The notes under the pieces: generated by a model
Databases searched by the model: none
The model's input: the letters and a program-made list of their open reading frames with translations, nothing else
Told to the model about the DNA's origin: nothing
Translations under genes and position numbers: made by a program
Shown: piece by piece, positions 1-9,069 of the stretch
How positions within the stretch are numbered: the first letter of the stretch is position 1
How the letters are laid out: each line of letters begins with the position of its first letter
DNA from: FEN-1219 sp963744305
GTDB lineage: Bacteria > Pseudomonadota > Gammaproteobacteria > Steroidobacterales > Rariloculaceae
Assembly: GCA_963744305.1 (NCBI GenBank)
Contig: CAVUTF010000004.1
Coordinates: forward strand, 62,001-126,000
Length of the DNA stretch: 64,000 nucleotides
Direction of reading: 5' to 3'

Positions 1-313
1 TTGACCGAAGAGCGCCCGGGATCATCGCGGACGTCTGCGTGCGAAGTAGGCGGCTTGGCGTCACGTAACGCGTGTAACGCGCGTCGCGCGCCGCGGCATC
101 CGGCGGATAACCGAGATCGTCGTAGTTGTCTTTGATGCCGACGAGCGGGGGCGCTCGGTAGACGATCACGGGGCATTGCCAGCGCTCGCGCAGCGCCGCG
201 ACCGCGTCCTGCACGAGAAGTTGGAGCGCGTGCGCACCCGCCGCCGCGTCGGTCAGATCGCGCAGCGCCAAAGAGCTCCGATAGGTCTGAGCATCGATCA
301 ATCGAACGGACAT
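1..313 (-). CDS. PheS-like class II aminoacyl-tRNA synthetase-related ligase, N-terminal part
   Basis: The gene runs off the left edge; only the first 104 residues are visible. It starts at ATG (complement 311-313) behind a GAGGTG-type ribosome site. The product begins MSVRLIDAQT and contains LRDLTDAAAGAHALQLL, then VGIKDNYDDLGYPPDAAARD, RYTRYVT and RTQTSAMIP. The last motif and the D-N-Y-D-x-L-G-Y-P block resemble the PheS-type catalytic core, but the start of the protein lacks the usual PheS leader, so it fits the stand-alone PheS-related ligases of unknown function seen in bacteria. No PheT partner or operon neighbour is visible. It is divergent from the exported protein at 673. The function beyond a class II synthetase-like fold is not known from what is seen here. 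Confidence 0.6.
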   Translation of the reverse strand, partial: MSVRLIDAQTYRSSLALRDLTDAAAGAHALQLLVQDAVAALRERWQCPVIVYRAPPLVGIKDNYDDLGYPPDAAARDARYTRYVTPSRLLRTQTSAMIPGALRS

Positions 314-672
314 GACACACCTCGTTGCGATTCGAATGATTCACGCGCTGCAAGCGCAGCGGACGAAAAGGTGACCCCCGGACCGCTTCAGGCGGCTCGG
401 CAACGCAACGCAGGTGGAGAAAAGATCAGCGAGGAGAAATCGACACGCACCCGGAAACGCCCGACGCCTGAGGCAGGCCGGGGCCGGTAAACGAGCATGC
501 GTGTCGGTAATGCATCGCGTGCAATGTAAGGGAACACATGCAGCCCGGCAAGCCTCGGAAAAGTCGGTGGCAACGTTCGTCTCGTCTTGCTCCGTGTGCT
601 GCGCGCGCGCCGGCGATCTGCAAGAATCGATGGGCCGCGCGTTTGCGAACAGGGCCTAAGGGGAGCGCTCCA
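314..672. other. Intergenic region between divergent genes
   Basis: About 360 bases separate the PheS-like gene (leftward) from the LVIVD protein gene (rightward). It must hold both promoters, but I see no clear -35/-10 pair, no hairpin with a T-run and no convincing small gene. An AAGGGGAG ribosome site lies at its right end, just before the ATG at 673. Confidence 0.5.
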
Positions 673-2619
673 ATGACTGCACGTACCGGGAGATCCGTCA
701 TGCCGCCCCTCGCCGCTGTACCGGCGCTGATCTGCCTGCTGTCGAGCTTCGCGTGGCCGACCCTCGGAGCCGCCCAGTGCGTCGATTACTCCGACGATCC
801 GGCCGGCTGCCAGCCGAGCACATTCGATACGCCGATCGCCGCTATGCCGAGCGGCCGCGTCGATCGACGCGGGAAGCTCGACGCGTCTTCCTCGGAAGAA
901 GACGCACGCGCGGGGTTCGCACGGCTCGAGCGCGACTTGCGCCTGTTCCGCAATTTCGAGCACCTGCACTGGGTGATCACCGTGCCGTCCGAGCGCGATG
1001 CCGCCACCGGTGCATGGCGCGGCGGCGATCTCGCCGGCGGCGGCGACTCGCGCGGCCTCGGCATCGCAGGCGACTGCATCTTCGCCGGTCATGGGAACGG
1101 CCCCGGGCTCGCCCGCAACATCGATGTCTTTCGAATCCAGTCCAATCCCGCCTCGAGGCCGCCGGTCAAAGTCGGCGAGCTCCCGGCGCTCCAGCTCGGC
1201 AACGAAGGATTCGACGATCGCGAGCTCCGCGCACTCGTGTACACCGACTCGAGCGGCGCCGATCGGATGCTGCTCGTGAGGAACGCCGGCACGAACACGA
1301 TCGGTCAGCTGGAGACGTTCGAGATCGACAGCGACACGTGTCTCGCGCTGCGCAAGAGCGAGGTGCACGATTTCCATGCGCCGTCGCACGAGTTCTATCT
1401 CTGGCACGATCCCGCTAACTCGAACCGGCTGCTCGCGTTCGTCGCGATGTTCGCAGGCGGCGGCTTGCCGGATCCCGACGAGCCCGGACTTCGGGTCCCG
1501 GACGCGATCGTGCTCGCGATCACGGACGAACGCACCGGTGCGCTGCTCGACAAACCCCGCGTGCTCGCGGGCTTCAGCCTGCAGGACGTCGGCGGCCCGC
1601 CGATCAACGAGCGCCCCGACGCGACGGGGCTATTCGCCGACGGGCGGTTTGCGGATTTCAGTCATTTGCGCGACCGAGCGGATCAGCCCGCGAATCTCCA
1701 GAATCGGCAGAACAACATGCTGCACTCGCTGTCCGTTTCGGACGACGGCGAACGCGTCTATGTCGCGGGCGGCAATGCGGGCTTCTATACGCTGAATTCT
1801 GCCGCGATCGCGAACAGCTCCGACGCGAGCTTGGCCGCCGGCACGGCCGGTTGCAATCAACGCTCGACGATCGTGTCGATCGGCTCCGCGATCGATGCGA
1901 GCGCGCTCCGTGCGCTCGCCGACGATTGTTTGCACATGGTCGTGAACGACGATCCGGGCCTCAAAGCTTATCTTTCGTCCGAAGCACCTCCGGCCGCGAA
2001 AGCGGCGCGCTATCTCGTGCTGCTCACGCGCTCCCGGATCGACGTGCATCCGCCGCATAGCTCTCTCCCGACCGGCATTCACAGCGCAGTCTGGGTGCCC
2101 AACCGTCCCGCCCGCGTCCGCGGCAACGACAAGAATCGTCCGGCCTACGTCTGGCTCACCGACGAGAACTTCGGCTGTCCGCTGATGCACGCGCGGATTG
2201 TTTCGGTCGAGGCCGAGGCGACGCCGATCATGATCGGCGCGTTCGCGGTGCCGGATAATCAGATCGACCAGTGCCTAGAGCAATCCGTCACCGAGCCGAG
2301 CGGGGAGCCGCGGCGCCGAGTGGCCCAGCAGAATCACAATCCGACGGTCTTCGAGAACCTCGTGTTCAACGGTTGGTACGGCCACGGCATTCGCGCGATC
2401 GACATCTCGAATCCGTACATGCCGCGCGAAGTCGGACATGCGATCACGTTGCCGCACGGCATGGCGCGGACTTATCCGATCTTCAAAGACGGCCTGATCT
2501 ACTGGAACGACAACGACACGGGGCTGCACGTTGCGCGTTACACGGGCCCGCGCAGCGCCGAGCTACCGGGACCGGGATCCGGTACTTACGAAAGCAACGC
2601 GACGAGCCCGCATCGTTGA
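673..2619 (+). CDS. Exported LVIVD-repeat / beta-propeller-like protein
   Basis: The product is a 648-residue secreted protein. The start at 673 is chosen because AAGGGGAG precedes it and because it gives a signal peptide ending in TLGAAQ, with cleavage expected after residue ~34. An upstream in-frame ATG at 538 has no ribosome site. The C-terminal third carries the LVIVD-type signature: a long hydrophobic strand, then GHGIRAIDISNPYMPREVGH and GLIYWNDNDTGLHVARY. Such repeats are predicted to form surface or periplasmic beta-propellers; no enzyme activity is established. Its stop overlaps the TTG start of the metal-binding protein gene, so the two are probably translated together. The sequence is intact over its full length. 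Confidence 0.75.
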   Translation: MTARTGRSVMPPLAAVPALICLLSSFAWPTLGAAQCVDYSDDPAGCQPSTFDTPIAAMPSGRVDRRGKLDASSSEEDARAGFARLERDLRLFRNFEHLHWVITVPSERDAATGAWRGGDLAGGGDSRGLGIAGDCIFAGHGNGPGLARNIDVFRIQSNPASRPPVKVGELPALQLGNEGFDDRELRALVYTDSSGADRMLLVRNAGTNTIGQLETFEIDSDTCLALRKSEVHDFHAPSHEFYLWHDPANSNRLLAFVAMFAGGGLPDPDEPGLRVPDAIVLAITDERTGALLDKPRVLAGFSLQDVGGPPINERPDATGLFADGRFADFSHLRDRADQPANLQNRQNNMLHSLSVSDDGERVYVAGGNAGFYTLNSAAIANSSDASLAAGTAGCNQRSTIVSIGSAIDASALRALADDCLHMVVNDDPGLKAYLSSEAPPAAKAARYLVLLTRSRIDVHPPHSSLPTGIHSAVWVPNRPARVRGNDKNRPAYVWLTDENFGCPLMHARIVSVEAEATPIMIGAFAVPDNQIDQCLEQSVTEPSGEPRRRVAQQNHNPTVFENLVFNGWYGHGIRAIDISNPYMPREVGHAITLPHGMARTYPIFKDGLIYWNDNDTGLHVARYTGPRSAELPGPGSGTYESNATSPHR

Positions 2620-3617
2620 GCCGCGCACTCGCACTGCTCGTGACGGCGATGCTCACCGCCCACGCGGCGGTCGCGCAGCGCCTCGACGACGTGGTCGCGT
2701 ACATGTGCCCGATTCATTCGGACTACACCGCAGACGTTCCGGGCACGTGTCCGCGCGACGGGATGGAGCTCGTGCGCGCGACGCCGTTCGATGTGCGCGA
2801 CTACGACCTCGATTTCACGACCGCGCCCGCGGCTCCGAAGCCGGGCGAGGCCGTCAGCCTGCTGTTCAAAGTCTTTCATCCGAGCACGGGCGAGCTCGTC
2901 GAGGACTTCGAGATCGTGCACGATCAGCCTTATCACTTGTTCGTGATCAGCCAAGATCTCGAGCACTTCGAGCACATTCACCCGCTGCGCGGAGCGGACG
3001 GCGGCTGGTCAATCGACGTCGTGCTGCCGCGGGCCGGCCACTACCGAGTCATTTCGGATTTCGTGCCGCGCGGCGGTACGGCGCAGCTCATCGCGCGGCC
3101 GCTCGTGACCGCGGCTTACGACGGCGATCTCGCAGCCGACGGCGCGCGGCTCGTGCCGGATGAGGCTCCGAGCAAAACCGTCGACGGCTTGACCGCAACA
3201 CTCACGTACGACCCGCCGACCTTCGTCGCAGGACTGTACGGACACCTGAACTATTACCTGACGGTGGCGAGCACGGGGCTGCCCGTCACGGATCTACAAC
3301 CTTACCTCGGCGCGTTCGGTCATACGCTGATCGTGAGCGAGGACCTCGTCGACTACGTGCACTCGCACCCGATCGACCTGACCACGCCGTACGACGAAGG
3401 CAGCGGCCCCAAGCTCTTCATGCTGCCGATGCACGCCGGTCACTCGGGCCACGAGGAATTTCGCGGCGGACCCGCGGTGACGTTCGACGGCCTGATGCCG
3501 CGGCCGGGCCGCTACCGCGCATTCACGCAGTTTCGCTGGCGGGACGAGATCCGCACGTTCGCATTCACGTTCGAGGTCGCGGACGCCACCGGCGCGGCCG
3601 GAGACAGCGGTCGATGA
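2616..3617 (+). CDS. Exported heavy-metal-binding-domain protein
   Basis: The product is about 333 residues. I chose TTG at 2616 as start because it overlaps the stop of the preceding gene and yields a full signal peptide (LALLVTAMLTAHAAVAQ); the ATG at 2650 would cut the peptide in half. Residues ~29-50 hold the heavy-metal-binding motif YMCPIHSDYTADVPGTCPRD followed by GMEL, the C-P-x-H ... C-P-x-x-G-M pattern found at the N-termini of CusB-like adaptors and copper ATPases. The rest is beta-rich and histidine-rich (FEHIHPL, YVHSHP, MHAGHSGHEE), consistent with periplasmic metal binding. Its stop overlaps the next ATG (ATGA). A role in copper or other metal handling is inference from the motif and neighbours. 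Confidence 0.7.
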   Translation: MSRALALLVTAMLTAHAAVAQRLDDVVAYMCPIHSDYTADVPGTCPRDGMELVRATPFDVRDYDLDFTTAPAAPKPGEAVSLLFKVFHPSTGELVEDFEIVHDQPYHLFVISQDLEHFEHIHPLRGADGGWSIDVVLPRAGHYRVISDFVPRGGTAQLIARPLVTAAYDGDLAADGARLVPDEAPSKTVDGLTATLTYDPPTFVAGLYGHLNYYLTVASTGLPVTDLQPYLGAFGHTLIVSEDLVDYVHSHPIDLTTPYDEGSGPKLFMLPMHAGHSGHEEFRGGPAVTFDGLMPRPGRYRAFTQFRWRDEIRTFAFTFEVADATGAAGDSGR

Positions 3618-4771
3618 GGACGGCGCTCGCGTGCGCTCTGCTCACGATCGCCTTCGCGTACTGGCGAATCGCGTCGCCGCACGCGGCAACCAGTAACACC
3701 GTGCTGTTCGACCGCGAGATCGTCCGGATCTTGAACGACCACTGCGTGATGTGTCATGCGGAGGGCGGCCCGTCGTTTCCGCTTTCGACCTACGAGCAGA
3801 CTTGGCTCGCACGTGCTGCGATCCACCGCGAGGTGCTCGCGCATCGGATGCCGCCCTGGGCCGCCGTGCAGGGCTACGGCAAATTCGCGAACGCGAATAC
3901 GCTGACCCTGCGCGAGACGCGTTTCATCGTGTCGTGGGTCGAGGGTCTCGGTCCGCGAAACTCAGGCACCGTGTTCTTGAACGTGCTCGATCGACGTCGC
4001 GCGCGACGAGATCGAAGCTCGAATCGACTTCGCGGCGTGGCAGCTCGGCGCGCCGGACTCGACGGTCGCGCTGCCGGCCGCGGCGACGCGCGCGCCGCCG
4101 ACGACGGAATCGCAGCCTGCGCGTGCAGCGCGTCGTGGTCGATCTCGAGCTCGACTCGGAGCGCCCGTTGCGCGCGCTCGAATACCGCCCCGTCGACCGC
4201 AGCGCATTGCATGCGGCCGTGTTCACGCTCGAGCAAACGGGTCAATGGCTCGCGACGTGGACTCCGTGGTACGGATATCGCGAGCTGCCGGAAGACGTCG
4301 CTTTTCGGTTACCGGCCGGGGCGCGAATCGTCGCTGACATCTACACCGCGGCGGACAGGCCGCCAGTTGTCGAGCCCGGAGTGCTCGGACTCTATTTCGG
4401 ACCAAAGGCCGCGCGCCGCGAGCCGGCCGACCTCGTGCTCGAAGCATCCGCGGTCGCGGCGGCCGGCGCGCAACGCCAGCGCCTGCACGCCGAAGTCGAG
4501 CTCGCGAACGACCTGGAGGCGTTGGCGCTCTGGCCGGAGCTCCCCGCCGGCACGGAGTCGCTCGAGGTCGCGGTTCTTCACCCCGACAGTAGGATCCGAG
4601 GTTTTGCTGTTCGCGCTGCACATACCGCTCGAGTGGCCGACTCCGGCTATCCTCGCGACGCCGGCCGCGCTGCCGGCCGGGTCGCGCCTGTCGGTGACGG
4701 CGTACACCTCGAATCCAAGCGCCGTGCCCGCGGAACAGCGTCTGCGCGTCACGGTGAGCACCGTCGAGTAG
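3614..4771 (+). pseudogene. Frameshifted exported haem-binding / copper type II monooxygenase-like protein
   Basis: Translation begins at ATG 3614 inside the ATGA overlap with the preceding gene. The first frame gives a signal peptide or anchor and then a c-type haem motif CVMCH (residues ~43-47) with HRMPPWAA, as in cytochromes fused to copper type II ascorbate-dependent monooxygenase-like domains. The conserved reading then jumps frame near 3980, again near 4115 (to LRVQRVVVDLEL, WYGYRELPEDVAFRLPAG, GVLGLYFG) and near 4595 (to LLFALHIPLEWPTPA), ending at 4771. The expected histidine after the RLPAG strand is not seen (VADIYTA). Each break is a single-base shift with conserved protein on both sides, so sequencing error or recent decay are both possible. 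The last third is duplicated in degraded form at 7757-8036. Confidence 0.6.
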
Positions 4772-5324
4772 TCAATGTCGTAGTCATTTGCTGCCGAGTC
4801 GCGGCCATCGCCGTGGGCTCCGCGCTAGCGCCGGCACTCACTTAGCCCGTGGCGGCCAGAAAAAGTCAGCAAAAGCCAGAGCCCGACAAAGCTTGAGAAG
4901 ATCCGCGGAAGGGATTCTCGTCCGCCGAATCAATCACCATTCTGCGGGACGTCATGCAAGCGACACGTTTGTTTCTGACTTCGCTCTTCGTGGACGCGGT
5001 GACCGATGGCAGGGCAACGGGATCGGCCGCGCGATCGCGCGACGGCTGCCAGTGGTTCACTAGGCCAAATCCTCGCACGGACATCGGCATGAACACTCAC
5101 GCCGTCCTGCACGCACCAGGCATACGACCATCCCTTCAGATGTAATCCCGAGGGTCCGCGCGGTACAGGTACATGCCGCCGGCTCGCCACCCGAGCCGAG
5201 AGCGGTCGTCCGGTGAGCGATGGGTCACGTTCGCAGGGTTGGCCTAGGCGGGCGTAGAATCCTCTCGAAAGGCCTGGCCAAATTTTGTCGGGCGCTGCTC
5301 TCCCGTGCTTTTTCGTGGCAGTTG
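4772..5324. other. Intergenic region with a repeated leader segment
   Basis: About 550 bases without a convincing gene. Short open frames here have no ribosome site or recognisable motif. The right end, 5249-5316, with GTAGAATCCTCTCGA, is repeated imperfectly at about 7663-7730. It lies directly upstream of the CadC-type regulator start and may include its promoter. Confidence 0.45.
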
Positions 5325-7354
5325 ATGACCGCGCCAGAAGCGACTCTGCTCTACGACTTCAACGGGTTTCGCCTGGACCCTAGGCGGCGGCTCCTCTCAG
5401 ATGCAGACGGCAAGCCCATCTCGTTGAAACCGAAAATCTTCGACACATTGCTCTACTTCGTGGAGCACGCCGGAGAAACTCGCTGGACAAACCGGCGCTG
5501 ATGCAAGCGATCTGGGGCCGCGTCATCGTCGAGGAGAACAATCTCAACAAGCACATCTCGACCCTGCGGCACGTGCTCGGGGAAATCCCGGGTGAGAATC
5601 GGTTCCTGGTGACGGTGCCTGGGCGGGGCTATCGGTTCGTCGCGGCCGTGCGCGAGGTTCCTGCGGAGCCGACAAGTGCGGCAACCGACAGCCTGACTGC
5701 GGCGCTGCAACCTCGCCTCGCGCTCGATGGTGCTGCCGACGCCGAAAACCGCGGAGCGCCACTTCAGCAGTCATTGCAGACAGTGGCGGTCGAGCATCCG
5801 CCGCGGCGCTCGCCGCAGCGCCGTTGGCTGGCATTAACCGCTACGGCCGTCGTGGCGGCTTCTGGGCTCGCTGCGACTCGCATTTATTGGCTCGACTCCT
5901 CACCAGCGTCTACTCCCACGTTGGCACGTGCGACGCTGCCCAATTCCATTGCGATTCTGCCTTTCGACAATCTAATTCCGATCCGCAAGATGCGTATTTC
6001 GCCGTCGGCATTCACGAGGAGATCATCGGTCAACTGGCGAAGGTCCGTAACATCAGCGTGATTGCCCGGACCTCCGTGCAGCGGTACGCGAATGGCAACA
6101 CCCCAATCAGCGAAATCGCCGAGGAGCTCAACGTCGAAACCGTGATGGAGGGCAGCGTTCGCTACTCCGGCGATCGCGTGAGGATCGCGGCGAACGTCAT
6201 CGATCCCGCAACTGGTGCGTCGCGCTGGTCGGAAGTGTATGACCGCGAGCTCGTCAATGTTCTCGACATTCAAGAGGACATTGCCGCGAATATCGCAGCC
6301 GCGCTGGGCGAAAAATTCTTTCCGATAAATCGGCAGGGTATCCACGAGTCGGCCACGACCTCCCCCGAAGCCGCCAGCCTCTATTTGAAGGTGCTCGGTC
6401 TCAGAAGGGAGTTCTCCTTCAACAGCGCGACACAGCATCTTTACTTGGACCAGGCGCTCGACTTCGATCCGAAGTTTGCGAACGCCTATGCGTTGAAGGC
6501 TGTCGTCTACGCCGGTTCTTTCAGCGACAGAGCAGACGGGAGGGGCGAGCACACGGATCTGGCGGCACTGCAAACGTTGGCCTTGAAGAACGCGAAAACA
6601 GCCTTGGAGCTCGATCCAAGCGCGGCACGGGCTTATCAGGCCATTGCGAATGTGGACAGGGTGCACTGGCGCTGGAGTGACGCGTTGCGCAACTATGCAA
6701 AAGCGTACGAGCTCAGCCCAAATGACCTCGACGCCGTCGGCGACTATGCGGGGTTCCTGTCGTCAATCGGTAACCATGAACAGGCCATCGAGCTGATGGA
6801 GCGCGCAGTACAGTTGGACCCTGCCTCTCCAACAGAGCACTTTTCTCTCGGCGTCGCTCTTGCTGAGGCGGGTCGAACAAGCAGCGCGGCCGCGGTCTTA
6901 CGCAAGGCGGCGTTGCTGGCTCCGGACCGTGGGCACATTCACCATTGGCTGGGTCGAATGGAGGCCCGTCTAGGAGACCTCGTGGCCGCTCTGGGTGAAG
7001 CTCAGGACGGCTGACACCCTCGCTCGCCCCTGGAGGAACCCCACGCTTCTTGCTGGACTTCTGTATTCCTACTCTCGCATCGATCAATCGGAAGATATTA
7101 CGAGGCTCTTTCGCGAGCTCGAGGCGATGGATGGGCCTGTTGGAGCCGGCACGTGGGCGTTGGCTTATCTAGCGCTTGGAGAGACCGATCAGGCGTTACA
7201 TTGGCTTGGCGTGGCCGTGGAAAAGATCGAGAATCACGAGCCTGACGCAGGCTATCTCAATTTGATGACCATCAAAACCAACGTCCATGCAAATTCGGTT
7301 TTGGACGAACCGCCTTTCTTGGCGCTTCGCGCCAGGATTGGCGTGTTGAATTGA
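5325..7354 (+). pseudogene. Frameshifted CadC-type winged-helix regulator with TolB-like and TPR domains
   Basis: The product, if joined, is about 675 residues. It opens with an OmpR/CadC-type DNA-binding domain (DFNGFRLDPRRRLL, KPKIFDTLLYFVEHAG, then NNLNKHISTLRHVLGE and VPGRGYRFVA), followed by a single membrane segment (~residue 170), a TolB/adenylate-cyclase-like stretch (NSIAILPFDNL, YFAVGIHEEII, GSVRYSGDRVRIAANVID) and a C-terminal TPR array with repeated LDP helices. Single-base shifts break it near 5480, 5972 and 7000. ATG 5325 is the first start compatible with the DNA-binding domain. The family links an extracytoplasmic or TPR signal to transcription. An intact homologue of the same architecture lies at 44705-46963. 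It may control the adjacent genes, but no operator was identified. Confidence 0.7.
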
Positions 7355-7394
7355 GTGCCGCGCTCGCATGCGCGCGTGCTCACGGTATGCCTCC

Positions 7395-7625
7395 TCATCG
7401 GTAGAGCTGAGGCATCAAAACGAATGAGTCTGTGCAAGTGCATTTGAGCGCGACACCATGCTCACGACACACCTGCACGTCCGGCGCCCGGCAGACGATG
7501 TTTGAAGACTTGCCCACCGATGTCGTCGCACTCGGCGGCAGCGCCGCGTAAACGCACGCGGCCAACTGAGATACGGCGCCGATCAACACAAACCGCAAAA
7601 AGGTTTGCACGGAATAGGTTTTCAT
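7395..7625 (-). CDS. Small putative lipoprotein
   Basis: A 76-residue product starting at ATG (complement 7623-7625), preceded by GGGAGACAGTCG, a plausible ribosome site. The N-terminus MKTYSVQTFLRFVLIGA is followed by the lipobox LAAC, so export and lipidation are expected. The mature part has four further cysteines (IVCRAPDVQVCREHG, LKCTCTD), suggesting disulfides or metal binding. No family is recognised. It converges with the CadC-type regulator and lies next to the decayed repeat. The gene could be longer upstream, but the signal peptide argues for this start. Confidence 0.5.
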   Translation of the reverse strand: MKTYSVQTFLRFVLIGAVSQLAACVYAALPPSATTSVGKSSNIVCRAPDVQVCREHGVALKCTCTDSFVLMPQLYR

Positions 7626-7662
7626 CGACTGTCTCCCGAAGATTGGTGGTCGATCTTCGCGG

Positions 7663-7730
7663 CCGTAGAATCCTCTCGACGGACCTGGCCAAGCTTTCTC
7701 GGACTCTGGTTTTCTGTGACTTCTCGTGGC
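7663..7730 (+). repeat. Imperfect copy of the leader segment at 5249-5316
   Basis: GTAGAATCCTCTCGA is identical in both places. It is followed by CTGGCCAA and ends in CTCGTGGC versus TTCGTGGC, with matching bases between. At 5.25 kb this segment precedes the CadC-type regulator; here it precedes no regulator. Together with the copied 3' segment just after it, it looks like a remnant of a duplication of the neighbouring locus. Confidence 0.55.
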
Positions 7731-7756
7731 CGCCGTATCCGGACCACTCTCAAAGC

Positions 7757-8036
7757 ATCCGCGGTCGCGGCAACCGGCCGGCAAGCCGACGCTGCGCACG
7801 CGAAGAACCTGAAAGTGTTAGCGCTCTGGCCGGAGCTCCCCGCCGGCACGGAGTCGCTCGTCGCGGTTCTCACCCCGACGGTGGGATCGAGGTTTTGCGC
7901 GCGATGTGCGCGGCGAACAGCGCGTGCGCGTGATATGAGCGCGGTCAACGCCCTCTCGGACTCGCTAGCGTCGTTGCAGGCGTCTTGAGCGCGACGGAGC
8001 TCGTCGAGCTAGCCTAGGTCGTAGTGATTTGCTAGC
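7757..8036 (+). pseudogene. Degraded copy of the 3' end of the haem/copper oxidase-like gene
   Basis: The segment opens AAGCATCCGCGGTCGCGG, as at 4442, and then shares GCGCTCTGGCCGGAGCTCC and CCGCCGGCACGGAGTCGCTCG with 4527-4565. At protein level the shared block is LALWPELPAGTESL. It ends near GTCGTAGTGATTTGCTAGC, which resembles GTCGTAGTCATTTGCTGCC just after the stop of the original gene. The part equivalent to about 4620-4740 is largely missing. No open frame or start remains. This is a decayed partial duplicate sitting just upstream of the HbpS-like gene. Confidence 0.65.
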
Positions 8037-8070
8037 GTTTCCGCGACGCAGAGCGCATCAGGAGCAGATC

Positions 8071-8589
8071 GTGCAGAACAGCATTCGGCTCGCGATTCTT
8101 GGAACCGTGCTCCTCGGCTCACTCGACGCGAGCGGACAAGGCGTCGTCACACAACGCATCCTTTCGCTGTCGGCCGCGAAGCTGATCGCCGAAGCCGCGC
8201 TCGCGGAGTGCGCCGGGCAAGGATTCCAAACTACCGTTGCGGTGATCGATCGCGCTGGGCACCTGCTCGCTCTGCTGCGGCATGAACAAGCGACGCCGGC
8301 AACGATCGACATGGCCCGCAGCAAGGCTTACACGGCGCTCGTGTTTCGCGGCCCCACGTTGGATTTTCAAAAGAGGACGGCGAGCGATCCGACGCTAACG
8401 CCCCAGCGGGACGTGCCCGGCATAGTCGCGCTCGGCGGCGGCGTGCCGATCGTGACGGCGAACGAAATCATCGGCGCCGTCGGAAGCTCCGGCTCGAATC
8501 AGACGATGGACGATCAGTGCGCGCGTGCCGGCGTCGCGAAGGCAGAAAGTCTGCTATCGACTCCCGCCCACCCGACAGGGGCGCGCTGA
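8071..8589 (+). CDS. Exported GlcG/HbpS-family heme-binding-like protein
   Basis: A 172-residue protein. GTG at 8071 is chosen because CAGGAGCAGATC precedes it and it yields a signal peptide (IRLAILGTVLLGSLDASGQG). The mature domain has the HbpS/GlcG layout: LSLSAAKLIAEAALAECAG, TTVAVIDRAGHLLALLRHEQ, MARSKAYTALVF, GGGVPIV, IIGAVGSSGS and CARAG. This family includes the extracellular haem-binding redox sensor HbpS and GlcG of the glycolate locus; most members are unassigned. An anchored protein follows 20 bases downstream and may be co-transcribed. Function beyond the fold is uncertain. Confidence 0.8.
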   Translation: MQNSIRLAILGTVLLGSLDASGQGVVTQRILSLSAAKLIAEAALAECAGQGFQTTVAVIDRAGHLLALLRHEQATPATIDMARSKAYTALVFRGPTLDFQKRTASDPTLTPQRDVPGIVALGGGVPIVTANEIIGAVGSSGSNQTMDDQCARAGVAKAESLLSTPAHPTGAR

Positions 8590-8608
8590 ATCGGAACGTC
8601 TCGGGGAA

Positions 8609-9058
8609 ATGGAGCAAGTGGCCTTGAAGATGAAGATTCTCGTCGCAGTCGGAGTGACCTTGGTGCTGCTGGTGGCCGCGGCCGTTTATCTCCAGGCGCC
8701 GTACTTCCACACGCACGTCGCGGCTGCGATTCACGGCAAAAGCACAAATTCGCAATCCGTCACGCTGAACGCGCAGCCCGGTACAGAGGAGTTCCGCCGC
8801 AATCCGCACACGCGCGCTTTCTACGAGCTCACCGTGCTCGAGTTCGCGAACGGACCGGACAACGTCGACCTCGCCGGCTTCGAGCAAAAGTCGTTTGCGA
8901 TCTTCCGTTCGCTGGGCGAATCGATGGGCGCGTCGCCGGAGGCGATGCAGGATCACCTCAAGGACATTCCGCGCCAAATGATCGGGATCGTGAAGGACGA
9001 TCCGCACACGCTCGACAATTACGACAACTTCGCGATCGCCCTGCTGGGCCCGCCATGA
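8609..9058 (+). CDS. Membrane-anchored protein of unknown function
   Basis: About 149 residues with an N-terminal hydrophobic segment (MKILVAVGVTLVLLVAAAVY) and a soluble remainder rich in charged residues (SFAIFRSLGESMGASPEAMQ, IPRQMIGIVKDDPHTLDNYD). The start is not settled: ATG 8609 is used here, but a GGAG at 8611-8614 would better serve TTG 8624 or ATG 8630. No known domain is recognised. It follows the HbpS-like gene with a 20-base gap and the same orientation. Confidence 0.6.
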   Translation: MEQVALKMKILVAVGVTLVLLVAAAVYLQAPYFHTHVAAAIHGKSTNSQSVTLNAQPGTEEFRRNPHTRAFYELTVLEFANGPDNVDLAGFEQKSFAIFRSLGESMGASPEAMQDHLKDIPRQMIGIVKDDPHTLDNYDNFAIALLGPP

Positions 9059-9069
9059 GCTTTCGGGTA

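Noticed and set aside
388..1407. A 339-residue leftward open frame
   Set aside because: It is antisense to the LVIVD protein gene, with no recognisable motif or start signal.
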